From: Clostridiaceae bacterium
Lineage (GTDB): Bacteria; Bacillota; Clostridia; Lachnospirales; Lachnospiraceae
Assembly: GCA_021200535.1 (NCBI GenBank)
Contig: JAJQGL010000072.1
Span: forward strand, 1-48,343
DNA length: 48,343 bases
Direction of reading: 5' to 3'
The position numbers were made by a program, and so were the translations under genes. Below, one piece after another: positions 7,705 through 16,598 of this stretch (position 1 is the first letter of the stretch; every line of letters begins with the position of its first letter). Under the pieces are notes generated by a model that saw only the letters and a program-made list of their open reading frames with translations, had not been told where the DNA came from and searched no databases.

Positions 7705-9501
7705 TCAAACTGGCGCGCATACATCTGCCAGCCATTCCCTTTCCTGCCTTGACAGAAATCCTCCAATCTTCTCAAAAACCTGTTCATGGTACTGATTGAG
7801 CAGCTGGCGTTCCCGTTCGCTAAGCTGTGCCGCGTCGATCGCATCCCGCTCAAACGGCACAAAGGTCAACGGCTCAAAGCCCATAAACTGGCCATATTCA
7901 TTTTTTTCACGCTTCACGCAGAGAATCAGGTTTTCCAGACGGATGCCATAGCTGCCCTCCAGATAAATTCCCGGTTCATCGGATGTGATCATTCCGGCCT
8001 CCAGCACTGCATTTTTCCCTTCGCCCCTGAGAATCCGGTAGCGGAACGCATTAGGCGCCTCATGTACGCCAAGCAGATACCCTACGCCATGCCCGGTTCC
8101 ATGGTTATAATCACACCCCATATCCCAAAGCGGCTGTCTCGCCGCATAATCCAGCGCCACCCCGGAACAGCCATAGCGAAATTTTGCCGCGCACAGATTC
8201 AGGTTGCCCCGCAAAACCGCCGTATAATATTTTTTTTGTTCCTTTGTCGGCTTTCCGCCCAGCAAAATGGTGCGGGTAATATCTGTCGTCCCCTCCAGGT
8301 ATTGTCCGCCCGTATCCAACAGCAGGAAATTTTCCGGAAGCAGTCTGGCGTTTGTCTCTTCCGTCGCGGAATAATGCACAATCGCTCCATGCTCCGCATA
8401 GCCGGCAATCGGCTCAAAACTCGGCTCCAGATAATGCTCCTGTTCCCTGCGAAACTCTTCCAGCTTTTCCGCCGCCAGAATCTCTGTCAGCGGAATCTTA
8501 TCAATATTTTGCTTTATCCAGTAAATAAAACGGGTTACTGCAACGCCATCCCGGATATGCGCCTTTTTCTCATTTTCAATCTCTGTCGGATTTTTAACCG
8601 CTTTCCACAGCGTGATGGGGCAGGTACAGTACAGTACCTGCTTCCCAGCCATGTATTCCGACAAAAGAAGCGCATTTGCTGCCGCTTTATCTACAAGGAG
8701 CGGCTGCGAATGCGGATAATCGCGCACAAAATCATAAATCGCGCCATACGGCTTTAGGCAGATTCCATCAGCGGCAAGCTGTTTTTCATCCTCTGGCGAA
8801 AAAATGCGTTCCCCCGCAAAAAGAAAACACGCATCCAGCGTTACAACCAAATACGACAGCACAACCGGAGTGCATGCAATATCATTTCCCCGGATATTTA
8901 ACAGCCATGCAATGTCATCCAGACAGGTCAGCACCATGCCATGCGCATGCTTCTCCTGAATATAGTCCCGCAGTCTAGCAAGCTTGCCGGCACGGCTCTC
9001 GCCTGCATATTCATCCGGCAAAATCCACGCCTTCCGGTGCTGCAGCAAGGGACGATCCGGCCAGATATCCCCGACCAGGTCCCTGCTGATATCCATTTTG
9101 ACCTCTTTTTCCCGTAAAAGCTGTGCCAGCCCCTCAAGCCATTCCTGGGATACCATCCTCCCATCCAGGCCAAGCGTCTGCCCGGGCAAAAGCTTTTCCT
9201 CTATATACTCATAAAGCTTCGGAACGCCCTCCTGCCCCTCCTTATACAGAGTAATACCGCTTCCCTGCAGCTGTGCTTCCGCCTGCAGAAAATACCTGCC
9301 GTCCGTCCATAATCCGGCTTCCTCCATAGACACGACAACGCTTCCCGCAGAACCATCGAAACCGGAAATATATTCTCTTGTCTTAAAATAATCATTCACA
9401 TATTCCGAGCCGTGAAAATCATTTGTCGGAATAAAATACAAATCCACATTCTCCTGCTGCATCCTCTGGCGCAGCAGCTGCAGACGCTCTGGAATCCCCA
9501 T
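7705..9501 (-). CDS. Xaa-Pro aminopeptidase (M24B)
   Basis: A 598-residue cytosolic metallopeptidase of the large, three-domain aminopeptidase P type: two creatinase-like N-terminal domains (residues 1-310, opening with RLQLLRQRMQQENVDLYFIP) and a C-terminal pita-bread domain. The dinuclear metal ligands can be placed in LLDTGGQYLEGTTDITRT (two Asp), HGTGHGVGYLLGVHE (His), DEPGIYLEGSYGIRLENL (Glu) and the final Glu. It removes N-terminal residues before proline. AAGGGGG sits 7 nt before the ATG. It is the last gene of a minus-strand operon, 25 bp after an ABC exporter subunit. Confidence 0.93.
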   Translation of the reverse strand: MGIPERLQLLRQRMQQENVDLYFIPTNDFHGSEYVNDYFKTREYISGFDGSAGSVVVSMEEAGLWTDGRYFLQAEAQLQGSGITLYKEGQEGVPKLYEYIEEKLLPGQTLGLDGRMVSQEWLEGLAQLLREKEVKMDISRDLVGDIWPDRPLLQHRKAWILPDEYAGESRAGKLARLRDYIQEKHAHGMVLTCLDDIAWLLNIRGNDIACTPVVLSYLVVTLDACFLFAGERIFSPEDEKQLAADGICLKPYGAIYDFVRDYPHSQPLLVDKAAANALLLSEYMAGKQVLYCTCPITLWKAVKNPTEIENEKKAHIRDGVAVTRFIYWIKQNIDKIPLTEILAAEKLEEFRREQEHYLEPSFEPIAGYAEHGAIVHYSATEETNARLLPENFLLLDTGGQYLEGTTDITRTILLGGKPTKEQKKYYTAVLRGNLNLCAAKFRYGCSGVALDYAARQPLWDMGCDYNHGTGHGVGYLLGVHEAPNAFRYRILRGEGKNAVLEAGMITSDEPGIYLEGSYGIRLENLILCVKREKNEYGQFMGFEPLTFVPFERDAIDAAQLSERERQLLNQYHEQVFEKIGGFLSRQEREWLADVCAPV

Positions 9502-9526
9502 AGCAATACCCCCTTTTATTTTGGCT

Positions 9527-11287
9527 TCAAGTCACAATCAACTCATAGTATTTCCCTTTTTTGCCCAAAAGCTCTTCATGCGTGCCAGCCTCAGCAATCC
9601 CTCCATTGTCAATATACATAATGCAATCCGCATTCTGGATTGTTGACAGACGATGGGCAATGATAAACGAAGTTCTTCCTTTTAAAAGCTCATTTAACCC
9701 CCTCTGCAGCGCAAGCTCCGTCTCCGTGTCAATGCTTGACGTTGCCTCATCCAGAATCAGAATGGCCGGATCTGCAAGCAATGCACGCGCAAATGAAATC
9801 AACTGTCTCTGCCCCGCGGACAGGCGGCTTCCCCGTTCATTTACCTCTGTCTGGTAGCCGTCCTCCATCTGCATGATAAAATCATGTGCGCAAACTGTTT
9901 TTGCAGCACGGATTACTTCTTCATCTGTCGCTGTTTTATTGCCATAGCGGATATTGTCCATAATCGTACCGCCGAAGATAAAGCTGTCCTGCATCATCAC
10001 GCCCATCTGCCGCCGCAGGGAATGCAGCGTCACCGCCGCAATATCAATACCGTCAATAAAAATCCTGCCTGAATCTACATTGTAAAAACGGCTGATCAGA
10101 TTGACAATGGTACTTTTACCGGCACCGGTCGGCCCCACAAAAGCAATCGTCTGTCCCCGCTTCACGTCAAAGGACAAATTCTGCAGCACCGGAATGCCGT
10201 CTTCATAAGAAAACGTCACGTCCCGAAAGCTGACGTCTCCCCTGATTTCCGGCATTTCAATGGCATCCTGCGCATCTGTAACCTCGACCGGTTCGTCAAT
10301 GGTCTCAAAGATACGTTCCAGATAAGACACTGCCGTGAGGACATTGTTGTAAAATCCGGCAATCGTATTGATCGGCGTCCAGAAACGGCTGATATAGGAA
10401 GTAAACGCAACCAAAACACCGACTTTAATGCCGCCTGCCGCAATCGCCGATACCCCAAGGACGTAGACGAATGCTGTCGTAACTGTAGAAATCAGGTCAA
10501 CCATCGGCGTCATGGCAAAGCTATAATAGGTTGCACGGAGCCACGCCTTCCGGTAATTCATACTCAGATTATTAAAAATGGATATATTTTTTTCTTCCCG
10601 GACAAATGCCTGTGTCACGCGGATTCCATTTATACTCTCTGATATGTATGCGTTTAGGTTCGACTGCTTATTGCTCTGCTGCTGCCACGTATACCGCTGT
10701 TTCTTTTTAATAAAAACGATAAACAGAATCAATACCGGCAGTCCGCACAGGCAGACCAGCGTCAGCTGCACATCCATGCTAAACATAAAGCCAATAATAA
10801 AAAGAAGGCTAAACATATCTGTCACAGTGTTTAAAATACCATTTGACAAAATATCACTGAGATTGTTTACATAATTTACCACGCGGACCTGGATTTTCCC
10901 ATGCGGCCTGGTGTCGTAGTAAGAAAAAGGCAGCTCCTGCAGCCGGGCAAACAAATCCTCCCTGATCTGATAGATGATATCCTGACCGATTTTTACCGTC
11001 AGCGAAATCTTCAAACGGATGCAGACCACAATATAAATACAGAAAAGAACCGTCAGCACCGCTAAAAAGACAATGCCGGCAATGTTTTTTTCCGGAATAT
11101 ACTCATCCATTTCAATCTGGAACAGCTTCGGAATACAGGTTGCAAGCAAAGAAGAGGACAGCATAAAAAACAGTGCCAGAAGCATTTTCTTTTTATGCGG
11201 CTTTACATAATTTGCCAGACGCTTTAGCTGCCCAAAATCAAAGCGCTCCTCCAGTTCTTCATCTACGTCATAACGATTTCTGGCCAT
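9527..11287 (-). CDS. ABC exporter, half with intact catalytic site
   Basis: A 586-residue fused permease-ATPase of the multidrug exporter type (type IV ABC transporter). Residues 1-330 are a six-helix membrane domain after a charged start (RYDVDEELEERFDFGQLKRL). The ATPase has Walker A GPTGAGKST, signature LSAGQRQLISFARAL, Walker B ILILDEATSSID with the catalytic Glu, and switch His in IIAHRLSTI. It lies 18 bp after the other half-transporter gene, whose own catalytic residues are altered, so the two should form one heterodimer like LmrCD, BmrCD or TM287/288. GGGGGAG precedes the ATG. The substrate is unknown; lipids or drugs are typical of the family. Confidence 0.93.
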   Translation of the reverse strand: MARNRYDVDEELEERFDFGQLKRLANYVKPHKKKMLLALFFMLSSSLLATCIPKLFQIEMDEYIPEKNIAGIVFLAVLTVLFCIYIVVCIRLKISLTVKIGQDIIYQIREDLFARLQELPFSYYDTRPHGKIQVRVVNYVNNLSDILSNGILNTVTDMFSLLFIIGFMFSMDVQLTLVCLCGLPVLILFIVFIKKKQRYTWQQQSNKQSNLNAYISESINGIRVTQAFVREEKNISIFNNLSMNYRKAWLRATYYSFAMTPMVDLISTVTTAFVYVLGVSAIAAGGIKVGVLVAFTSYISRFWTPINTIAGFYNNVLTAVSYLERIFETIDEPVEVTDAQDAIEMPEIRGDVSFRDVTFSYEDGIPVLQNLSFDVKRGQTIAFVGPTGAGKSTIVNLISRFYNVDSGRIFIDGIDIAAVTLHSLRRQMGVMMQDSFIFGGTIMDNIRYGNKTATDEEVIRAAKTVCAHDFIMQMEDGYQTEVNERGSRLSAGQRQLISFARALLADPAILILDEATSSIDTETELALQRGLNELLKGRTSFIIAHRLSTIQNADCIMYIDNGGIAEAGTHEELLGKKGKYYELIVT

Positions 11288-11305
11288 AATACTCCCCCTT
11301 CCGCT

Positions 11306-13036
11306 CTATTCCAGCTCAATGTCCGGGAATTGGTGATGGTATACCGTAGCATAATACCCACCCATTGCCACCAGCTCCTGATGCGTTCCCCGCTCAATGA
11401 TCTTTCCCTGGTCAAACACCAGTATCTGATCTGCTTTCATAATCGAAGAAATACGGTATGCAATAATAAATGTTGTACATGTGTGGTTAATATTCTCCAG
11501 CTGCTTTTGAATATAGCTCTCCGTCTCCATGTCGACAGCAGAGGTCGTATCATCCAAGACAAGAATCGCCGGCTCCTTTAACAGCGCCCTCGCCAGGGAA
11601 ATCCGCTGCTTCTGCCCGCCCGACAGGCCAACTCCGCGCTCTCCCACTATCGTATCATATCCATCCGGAAGATTTTTAATAAACAGATTTGCATCCGCCA
11701 TTTTTGCCGCTGCCTTTACCTTCTCAAAGCTGCAGTCCGGCTTGCCATAGGCAATGTTTCCCTCGATCGTATCCGAAAACAAAAAAACATCCTGCATGGC
11801 AATCCCGATATTATCGCGCAAATCGTACAAATCCATATCCCGCACGTTAATGCCGTCCACAAGAACCTCGCCCTCTGTCGTGTCAAAGAAACGGCACAAA
11901 AGGTTCATGACCGTCGTCTTGCCAGAACCGGTCGTTCCAATAATCCCAACCGTCTGACCTTTTTTCACCTCAAATGAAATATCCTGCAAAATCTCCTCAT
12001 CATCCGCCCGGTAAGAGACATGGCGAAATGCCACATCTCCCTGCAGATGCTTGCGCGCAACCGGATTGAGCGGCTTTTTGACATCCGGCTCCGCTATGTA
12101 TGTACCGTATATTTTTTCAACAGATGTTGTAAAACGCTGCACGTCGTTGACCCACCAGCCTGCCATGCGCAGCGGTGTGGTCAGCATCCACAGATATCCG
12201 TTGACCGCAACAAGATCTCCCATGGTCATCTGGCCGTAAACAACCATCACACCGCCTACTAACATCAAAAGAATGTTCAAAAGATACGAGAAAAACTCAA
12301 ACACCGGAACATATTTTTTCCAGATGGCAGCCGCGCCGAATTCCGCATTGCGGTACCGGTCATTTTCCACTGCAAACTTTTCCATCTCGTATTCTTCTTT
12401 CGCAAACGCTTTCACGACGCGGTTTCCGCTGATATTTTCCTGCACAAAGGAATTTAAGCTGGAAAAAGCGTCACGGCATTCCTGAAATGCCGGTTTTACC
12501 TTTTTGGCCTGCGACCAGGTTGTCAAGGCGGCAAGCGGAAGCACCAGAAGCATTCCCAGCGCCAGCGGCACATTGTACCAGAAAATCAGAACCAGCGCCA
12601 GCACAAAATACAAAACATTTTCATAAATCGTATAAATAACATAGGCGACAAAGTGGCGAATGGCATCCATGTCTCCGGTCTGCCTGCCCATCAGCTCTCC
12701 GGTGCGGTTTTTGTTGTAAAATGCAAAATCCTCCTGCAAAAGCTTCCGGTACACTGTGTCGCGCATTTTGTAAAGCACCGCCTGCGAGCTGGTCTCATAC
12801 AGCACCTGGGAAGCCACGCGGCAAACCCCTTTGATCACAACCAAACCCACAAGCAATGCGATCATTGGCAAAAGCAAATCATAATTTCCGTCCTTAATCA
12901 CATTATCTACAATGATTTTCGATATATAAGGGCCAGCCAGCCCGGCGGCTACTAAAACCGTACTCAAAAGCAGTCCCAGGCAAATCCGCCATCTGTATGG
13001 CTTTAAAAACGAATAGAACCATTTCATTGGAGTCAT
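11306..13036 (-). CDS. ABC exporter, half with degenerate catalytic site
   Basis: A 576-residue fused permease-ATPase. Membrane domain residues 1-310; ATPase with Walker A GTTGSGKTT and canonical signature LSGGQKQRISLARAL. The Walker B end reads ILVLDDTTSAVD, so the catalytic Glu is Asp, and the H-switch reads IIAYRISSI, so the His is Tyr. Loss of both residues in one half and not in its neighbour is the known pattern of asymmetric heterodimeric exporters, in which one ATP site binds but hardly hydrolyses. GGAGG precedes the ATG by 8 nt. It begins 41 bp after rsmA and is followed 18 bp later by the intact half. Confidence 0.93.
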   Translation of the reverse strand: MTPMKWFYSFLKPYRWRICLGLLLSTVLVAAGLAGPYISKIIVDNVIKDGNYDLLLPMIALLVGLVVIKGVCRVASQVLYETSSQAVLYKMRDTVYRKLLQEDFAFYNKNRTGELMGRQTGDMDAIRHFVAYVIYTIYENVLYFVLALVLIFWYNVPLALGMLLVLPLAALTTWSQAKKVKPAFQECRDAFSSLNSFVQENISGNRVVKAFAKEEYEMEKFAVENDRYRNAEFGAAAIWKKYVPVFEFFSYLLNILLMLVGGVMVVYGQMTMGDLVAVNGYLWMLTTPLRMAGWWVNDVQRFTTSVEKIYGTYIAEPDVKKPLNPVARKHLQGDVAFRHVSYRADDEEILQDISFEVKKGQTVGIIGTTGSGKTTVMNLLCRFFDTTEGEVLVDGINVRDMDLYDLRDNIGIAMQDVFLFSDTIEGNIAYGKPDCSFEKVKAAAKMADANLFIKNLPDGYDTIVGERGVGLSGGQKQRISLARALLKEPAILVLDDTTSAVDMETESYIQKQLENINHTCTTFIIAYRISSIMKADQILVFDQGKIIERGTHQELVAMGGYYATVYHHQFPDIELE

Positions 13037-13077
13037 TTTTCTTCCCTCCCTGATCAGAATATGTTTCTGTAAGCTTG

Positions 13078-13947
13078 TTAAAGTATAGATGACTGCAGCA
13101 GATCGCTTAATGCGGCAAAATCCTGCAGCGACAGCCTTTCTCCCCGTATTGCGGCAGGAAGCCCCAGCTGTTCCAGCGCATGCGCTGCCTGCTCCTTGGT
13201 CACCGGCAGCCCGGCATCATTGGCAAGTCCATTCTGCAGCGTTTTTCTGCGCTGATTAAAGGAAGCCCGTATGACCCGAAACAGAAATTTCTCATCCTGC
13301 ACCTGTACCGGCCTTTCCTGGTGGCAGGACAGGCGGATTACCGCAGAGCCAACCGTCGGACGCGGCATAAAGCAGTTGGGCGGCACATTCGCTATAATCT
13401 CCGCCTCCGCATAATACTGCACCGCCAGCGACAGCGCGCCGTATTCTTTTCCTCCCGGCACAGCCTGCATCCGTTCCGCTACTTCCCGCTGCACCATCAC
13501 TGTCACACTTTGAAGCGGCACATGGCTTTCAAACAGCTCCATAATAATCGGTGTGGTTATATAGTAAGGAAGATTTGCCACCACCTTGATGGGCCTGCCT
13601 CCGTTATATTTTTGTGCGGCTTCTCTGATATCCATCTTTAAGATATCCTGATTGACAATCGTTATATTATCATACTCTGACAGCGTATCGTGAAGAACCG
13701 GAATCAGATTTTCGTCAATCTCGACCGCCATGACTTCCCTGGCATGCTCACATAAATACTGTGTCATAGTGCCGATTCCCGGCCCAATTTCCAAAACAAA
13801 ATCGTCTTTTGTAACCCCCGCTGCGCGGATGATTTTTTCCAGAACATGGGGATCAATCAAAAAATTCTGCCCATATTTTTTTTGAAAGCGGATATTATAT
13901 TTCTGCAAAACAGCAATCGTATTCTGCGGTATTCCCAGTGACGCCAT
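13078..13947 (-). CDS. rsmA: 16S rRNA adenine N6,N6-dimethyltransferase RsmA (KsgA)
   Basis: A 289-residue S-adenosylmethionine-dependent methyltransferase that dimethylates the two adjacent adenines in helix 45 of 16S rRNA during 30S maturation. The N-terminus has KKYGQNFLID; SAM motif I is EIGPGIGTMT, motif II AVEIDENLIP, and the catalytic motif IV is NLPYYITTPI. The small helical C-terminal domain (RVIRASFNQRRKTLQNGL) is complete and the length is normal. Its AGGAGG lies between the tatD stop and its ATG, 12 bp apart. In many Firmicutes rnmV sits between tatD and rsmA; here it does not. Confidence 0.97.
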   Translation of the reverse strand: MASLGIPQNTIAVLQKYNIRFQKKYGQNFLIDPHVLEKIIRAAGVTKDDFVLEIGPGIGTMTQYLCEHAREVMAVEIDENLIPVLHDTLSEYDNITIVNQDILKMDIREAAQKYNGGRPIKVVANLPYYITTPIIMELFESHVPLQSVTVMVQREVAERMQAVPGGKEYGALSLAVQYYAEAEIIANVPPNCFMPRPTVGSAVIRLSCHQERPVQVQDEKFLFRVIRASFNQRRKTLQNGLANDAGLPVTKEQAAHALEQLGLPAAIRGERLSLQDFAALSDLLQSSIL

Positions 13948-13959
13948 ACGCTCTTCCTC

Positions 13960-14730
13960 CTAATCCTGAATCCGGTACATTGCCCTGGCATTTTCCCCGG
14001 TAACACGTATCACTTCCTCCGCCGTCATGTCCTTAAGCGCTGCAATCTGTTCTGCAACATAAGACAGATACGCAGACTGGTTGCGCTTCCCCCGGAACGG
14101 CTCCGGCGCAAGATACGGCGCATCCGTCTCCAGAACAAGGCGTTCAATCGGCGCTTTTTCTACGACTTCCTTAAGCTTTCGTCCGTTTTTAAACGTAACA
14201 ACGCCGCCAACACCCAGATAAAATCCCATATCCAGATAACACTGAGCCATGTCCCAGCCATAGGAAAAGCAATGGATTACCCCTCCTGCTTTCTTTGCCT
14301 GCTCTTCCCTCATAATAGAAAGCGTATCCTGCGCAGCCTCCCTGCTGTGAATGACAACAGGAAGCCCCAGCTGCTTTGCAAGATCCAGCTGCCTGCGAAA
14401 CCATTTCTGCTGAATCTCTTTATCCGGCTCGTCATAGTGATAATCCAGTCCGATTTCCCCAATCGCAACCACCTTATCCTTTTTCGCTATTCTGCAGAGG
14501 AAGTCCATATCTTCCTCTGTAAGCCCTGCTGTTTCAGACGGGTGGACGCCTGCTGCCGCATAGACAAACGGGTATTGCCCGCTCAGTGCTACAGCGCGCT
14601 CTGTCGAGGCGATGTCCGCCCCGATATCCACAATTTGCCCAACCCCCTGCTCCTTCATTCCCTGCAGAAGGGCATCCCTGTCCTGGTCAAAAGCCGCATC
14701 ATCATAGTGGGCATGCGTATCAAATATCAT
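13960..14730 (-). CDS. tatD: TatD family metal-dependent hydrolase
   Basis: A 256-residue TIM-barrel metallo-hydrolase, a putative 3'-5' deoxyribonuclease of the TatD/YcfH type. Metal ligands are visible at MIFDTHAHYDD (HxH), GEIGLDYHYD (Glu), VIHSREA (His), IHCFSYG (His) and LETDAPYLAPEP (Asp). The frame is open to 14760, but the ATG at 14730 is the start, since AAAGGAG lies 6 nt upstream and the protein then begins exactly as family members do. It lies 47 bp after the antiporter gene. Confidence 0.95.
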   Translation of the reverse strand: MIFDTHAHYDDAAFDQDRDALLQGMKEQGVGQIVDIGADIASTERAVALSGQYPFVYAAAGVHPSETAGLTEEDMDFLCRIAKKDKVVAIGEIGLDYHYDEPDKEIQQKWFRRQLDLAKQLGLPVVIHSREAAQDTLSIMREEQAKKAGGVIHCFSYGWDMAQCYLDMGFYLGVGGVVTFKNGRKLKEVVEKAPIERLVLETDAPYLAPEPFRGKRNQSAYLSYVAEQIAALKDMTAEEVIRVTGENARAMYRIQD

Positions 14731-14777
14731 ACTCGACTCCTTTCCGGCAGACATCCGCACACAGCCCGCCAGTCCTT

Positions 14778-16211
14778 CTATAAAAAGAATATCAGCGTAT
14801 CAATCAAAAATACCGGTACCAGACAACTGATCGACCAGATCAGATATTTAAAGAAAGAAGGCATCTTAATCCCATTTTCCTCCGCTATGGACCGCACCAT
14901 AAAATTCGGTGCATTTCCAATATATGTAATCGCTCCCATAAACACCGCTCCGGCAGACACTGCCATCAGCATAATCTGAGGGATATAGCCCATAATTGTC
15001 TTGACTCCCTCTGTAAATCCAAGAGAGGACGCCGTTGTAAAAAATACCATATAGGTTGGCGTATTATCCAAAAAGCTGGACAGCGCTCCGGTAATCCAGA
15101 AAAACTGCCACGGCTCTGTAATTCCCAGCGCATCTCCTTTGGCCTCCAGAATCAGAAGCGCAGGCGTCATGGTAATGAAGATTCCAATAAACAGCGTTGC
15201 GACCTCTGCGATTGGCCCCCATGTAAAATTGTTGCTGGTGCGGACTTCCTTTTTCGTTGTCCGGAAAGACAAAAATGCGGCAAGCAAAATCAGCACACAT
15301 TCAAAAATAGCAGCCACGGACAGAGAGACATCTCCGTATATTGTCAGCTCTTTGCCAAAAAACGGAACAAAATCCGGCAATGTGCTGCTTAAAATAATGG
15401 CTGCAATAATCATGGCCAAAAAGAAAATATTATGCGCACCGGTCAGCCTCAGCTTCGCTGCAGCGCCCAACCGAACCGGTTTGTCACCGTCAGCCAGGTC
15501 TTTTTTATAGGCTCTGGTATCCAGAATCAGGAAAAGCCCCAAAAGCAAAACCACATTCAATATCATAAGCGGCAATAAACTCAGGCTCCAGAAGAAATCC
15601 ACGCCTCGCATAAAGCCCATCAGCAAAGGAGGATCTCCCACCGGCGTCAGGCAGCCGCCAATATTGGATACCAGAAAGATAAAAAATACCATGATATGTA
15701 CTTTTCTGTGACGCCATCTGTTGGCGCGGATCAGCGGACGAACCATCACCATGCTGGCGCCGGTTGTCCCAATCCAGCTGGCAAGCAATGCCCCGATCAG
15801 AAGCAGCAGTGCATTCAGCTTGGGCGTTGCCGTCAAATCACCCTCAAAGCAGATATTTCCTGTTACACAAAACAAACCAAATAATAATATAATAAATGTG
15901 ATGTAATCGCCAAAGATCGCTTCACAAGCCTCTTCCAGCGCCACACCTGTACCGGCATACACTGCAAATGGAATAAGAAAGGCAAGCGACCAAAACAAAA
16001 CAACAAACGGCTTTCTCCTTTCCCACCATGCCTCTGCTACCAGCGGACAAATTGCAATACAAAGCAGCATCCCCGCAAACGGAATACAGAATAAAATCGG
16101 CAGCGTGGCGCCGATACTCTCTGCTCCCCCTTCCTCCGCCGCCAATGCGACAGAAGGATTCATCAGAAGCATGCATAAAAACATACCCATTGTCCAAATA
16201 ATCTTTTTCAC
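14778..16211 (-). CDS. Na+/H+ antiporter-like protein (NhaD/ArsB ion transporter superfamily)
   Basis: A 477-residue protein with about 12 membrane helices after a signal-like N-terminus (TMGMFLCMLLMNPSVALAA). The two re-entrant, family-typical blocks are WIGTTGASMVMVRPLIRANR and SNIGGCLTPVGDPPLLMGF, followed near the end by FLDNTPTYMVFF and YIGNAPNFMVRSIAEENG, which is the duplicated layout of NhaD and citrate/arsenite-type transporters. Sodium/proton exchange is the usual annotation; the ion cannot be proved from sequence. The GTG start at 16211 has GGGAGG 9 nt upstream. It is the first gene of a six-gene operon with tatD, rsmA, the ABC pair and the aminopeptidase. Confidence 0.87.
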   Translation of the reverse strand: MKKIIWTMGMFLCMLLMNPSVALAAEEGGAESIGATLPILFCIPFAGMLLCIAICPLVAEAWWERRKPFVVLFWSLAFLIPFAVYAGTGVALEEACEAIFGDYITFIILLFGLFCVTGNICFEGDLTATPKLNALLLLIGALLASWIGTTGASMVMVRPLIRANRWRHRKVHIMVFFIFLVSNIGGCLTPVGDPPLLMGFMRGVDFFWSLSLLPLMILNVVLLLGLFLILDTRAYKKDLADGDKPVRLGAAAKLRLTGAHNIFFLAMIIAAIILSSTLPDFVPFFGKELTIYGDVSLSVAAIFECVLILLAAFLSFRTTKKEVRTSNNFTWGPIAEVATLFIGIFITMTPALLILEAKGDALGITEPWQFFWITGALSSFLDNTPTYMVFFTTASSLGFTEGVKTIMGYIPQIMLMAVSAGAVFMGAITYIGNAPNFMVRSIAEENGIKMPSFFKYLIWSISCLVPVFLIDTLIFFL

Positions 16212-16306
16212 AGCTTTACGCCTCCCATCTTTTTGTAAAAAACCTGTTGTCCCATGTCGCTGGCATATAGATGTGTCACCGGCATGCCTACCCTATTGCC
16301 CAAAGT

Positions 16307-16335
16307 ATCATAGCAAACTTCTTTTCAAAAAACAA
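16307..16335 (-). promoter_or_regulatory. promoter of the antiporter-tatD-rsmA operon
   Basis: On the minus strand TTGTTT (16330-16335), a 17-bp spacer ending in TGC, and TATGAT (16307-16312), i.e. an extended -10 promoter. The leader is about 90 nt. Farther upstream, 16360-16480 contains several short inverted repeats (TATATTGTT/AACAATATA, TCGTG/CACGA, CCTG/CAGG) but no obvious terminator for the germination gene. Confidence 0.65.
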
Positions 16336-16542
16336 GTAGAATATTTACTAAAATTTAACTATATTGTTACTATTCACAGCTCATCTGAATTTACTGACAG
16401 GCTCATCGTGCCTGCACGAGAGAGACTGGAAGTAAAGCCAGATAAAGCCTGTGAAGCAGGAACAATATAATTTAACTAACTTCCCATAATACAGGGCAAA
16501 GGAGGCAGTGCCGGCTGGCTGTGTACGGTCAGCTATTCCGAC

Positions 16543-16598
16543 TATTTGTGCACAGCCGCCTATTTCCGCTTATTTATGCACAGCCGCCTATTTCCGGC
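16543..16598 (-). repeat. 28-bp duplication at the end of the germination gene
   Basis: Two copies start at 16543 and 16571 on the plus strand (TATTTRTGCACAGCCGCC followed by TATTTCCG). The stop codon of the GerA-family gene (16588-16590) is inside one copy, in the phrase CGGAAATAG on the coding strand, and the same phrase recurs 28 bp downstream. Further CACAGCC fragments flank the array. Confidence 0.8.

Noticed and set aside
7786-8757. 323-codon plus-strand open frame opposite the aminopeptidase
   Set aside because: It mirrors the aminopeptidase codons, has a His/Arg/Cys-rich composition, no ribosome binding site and no domain; the opposite frame is a complete enzyme.
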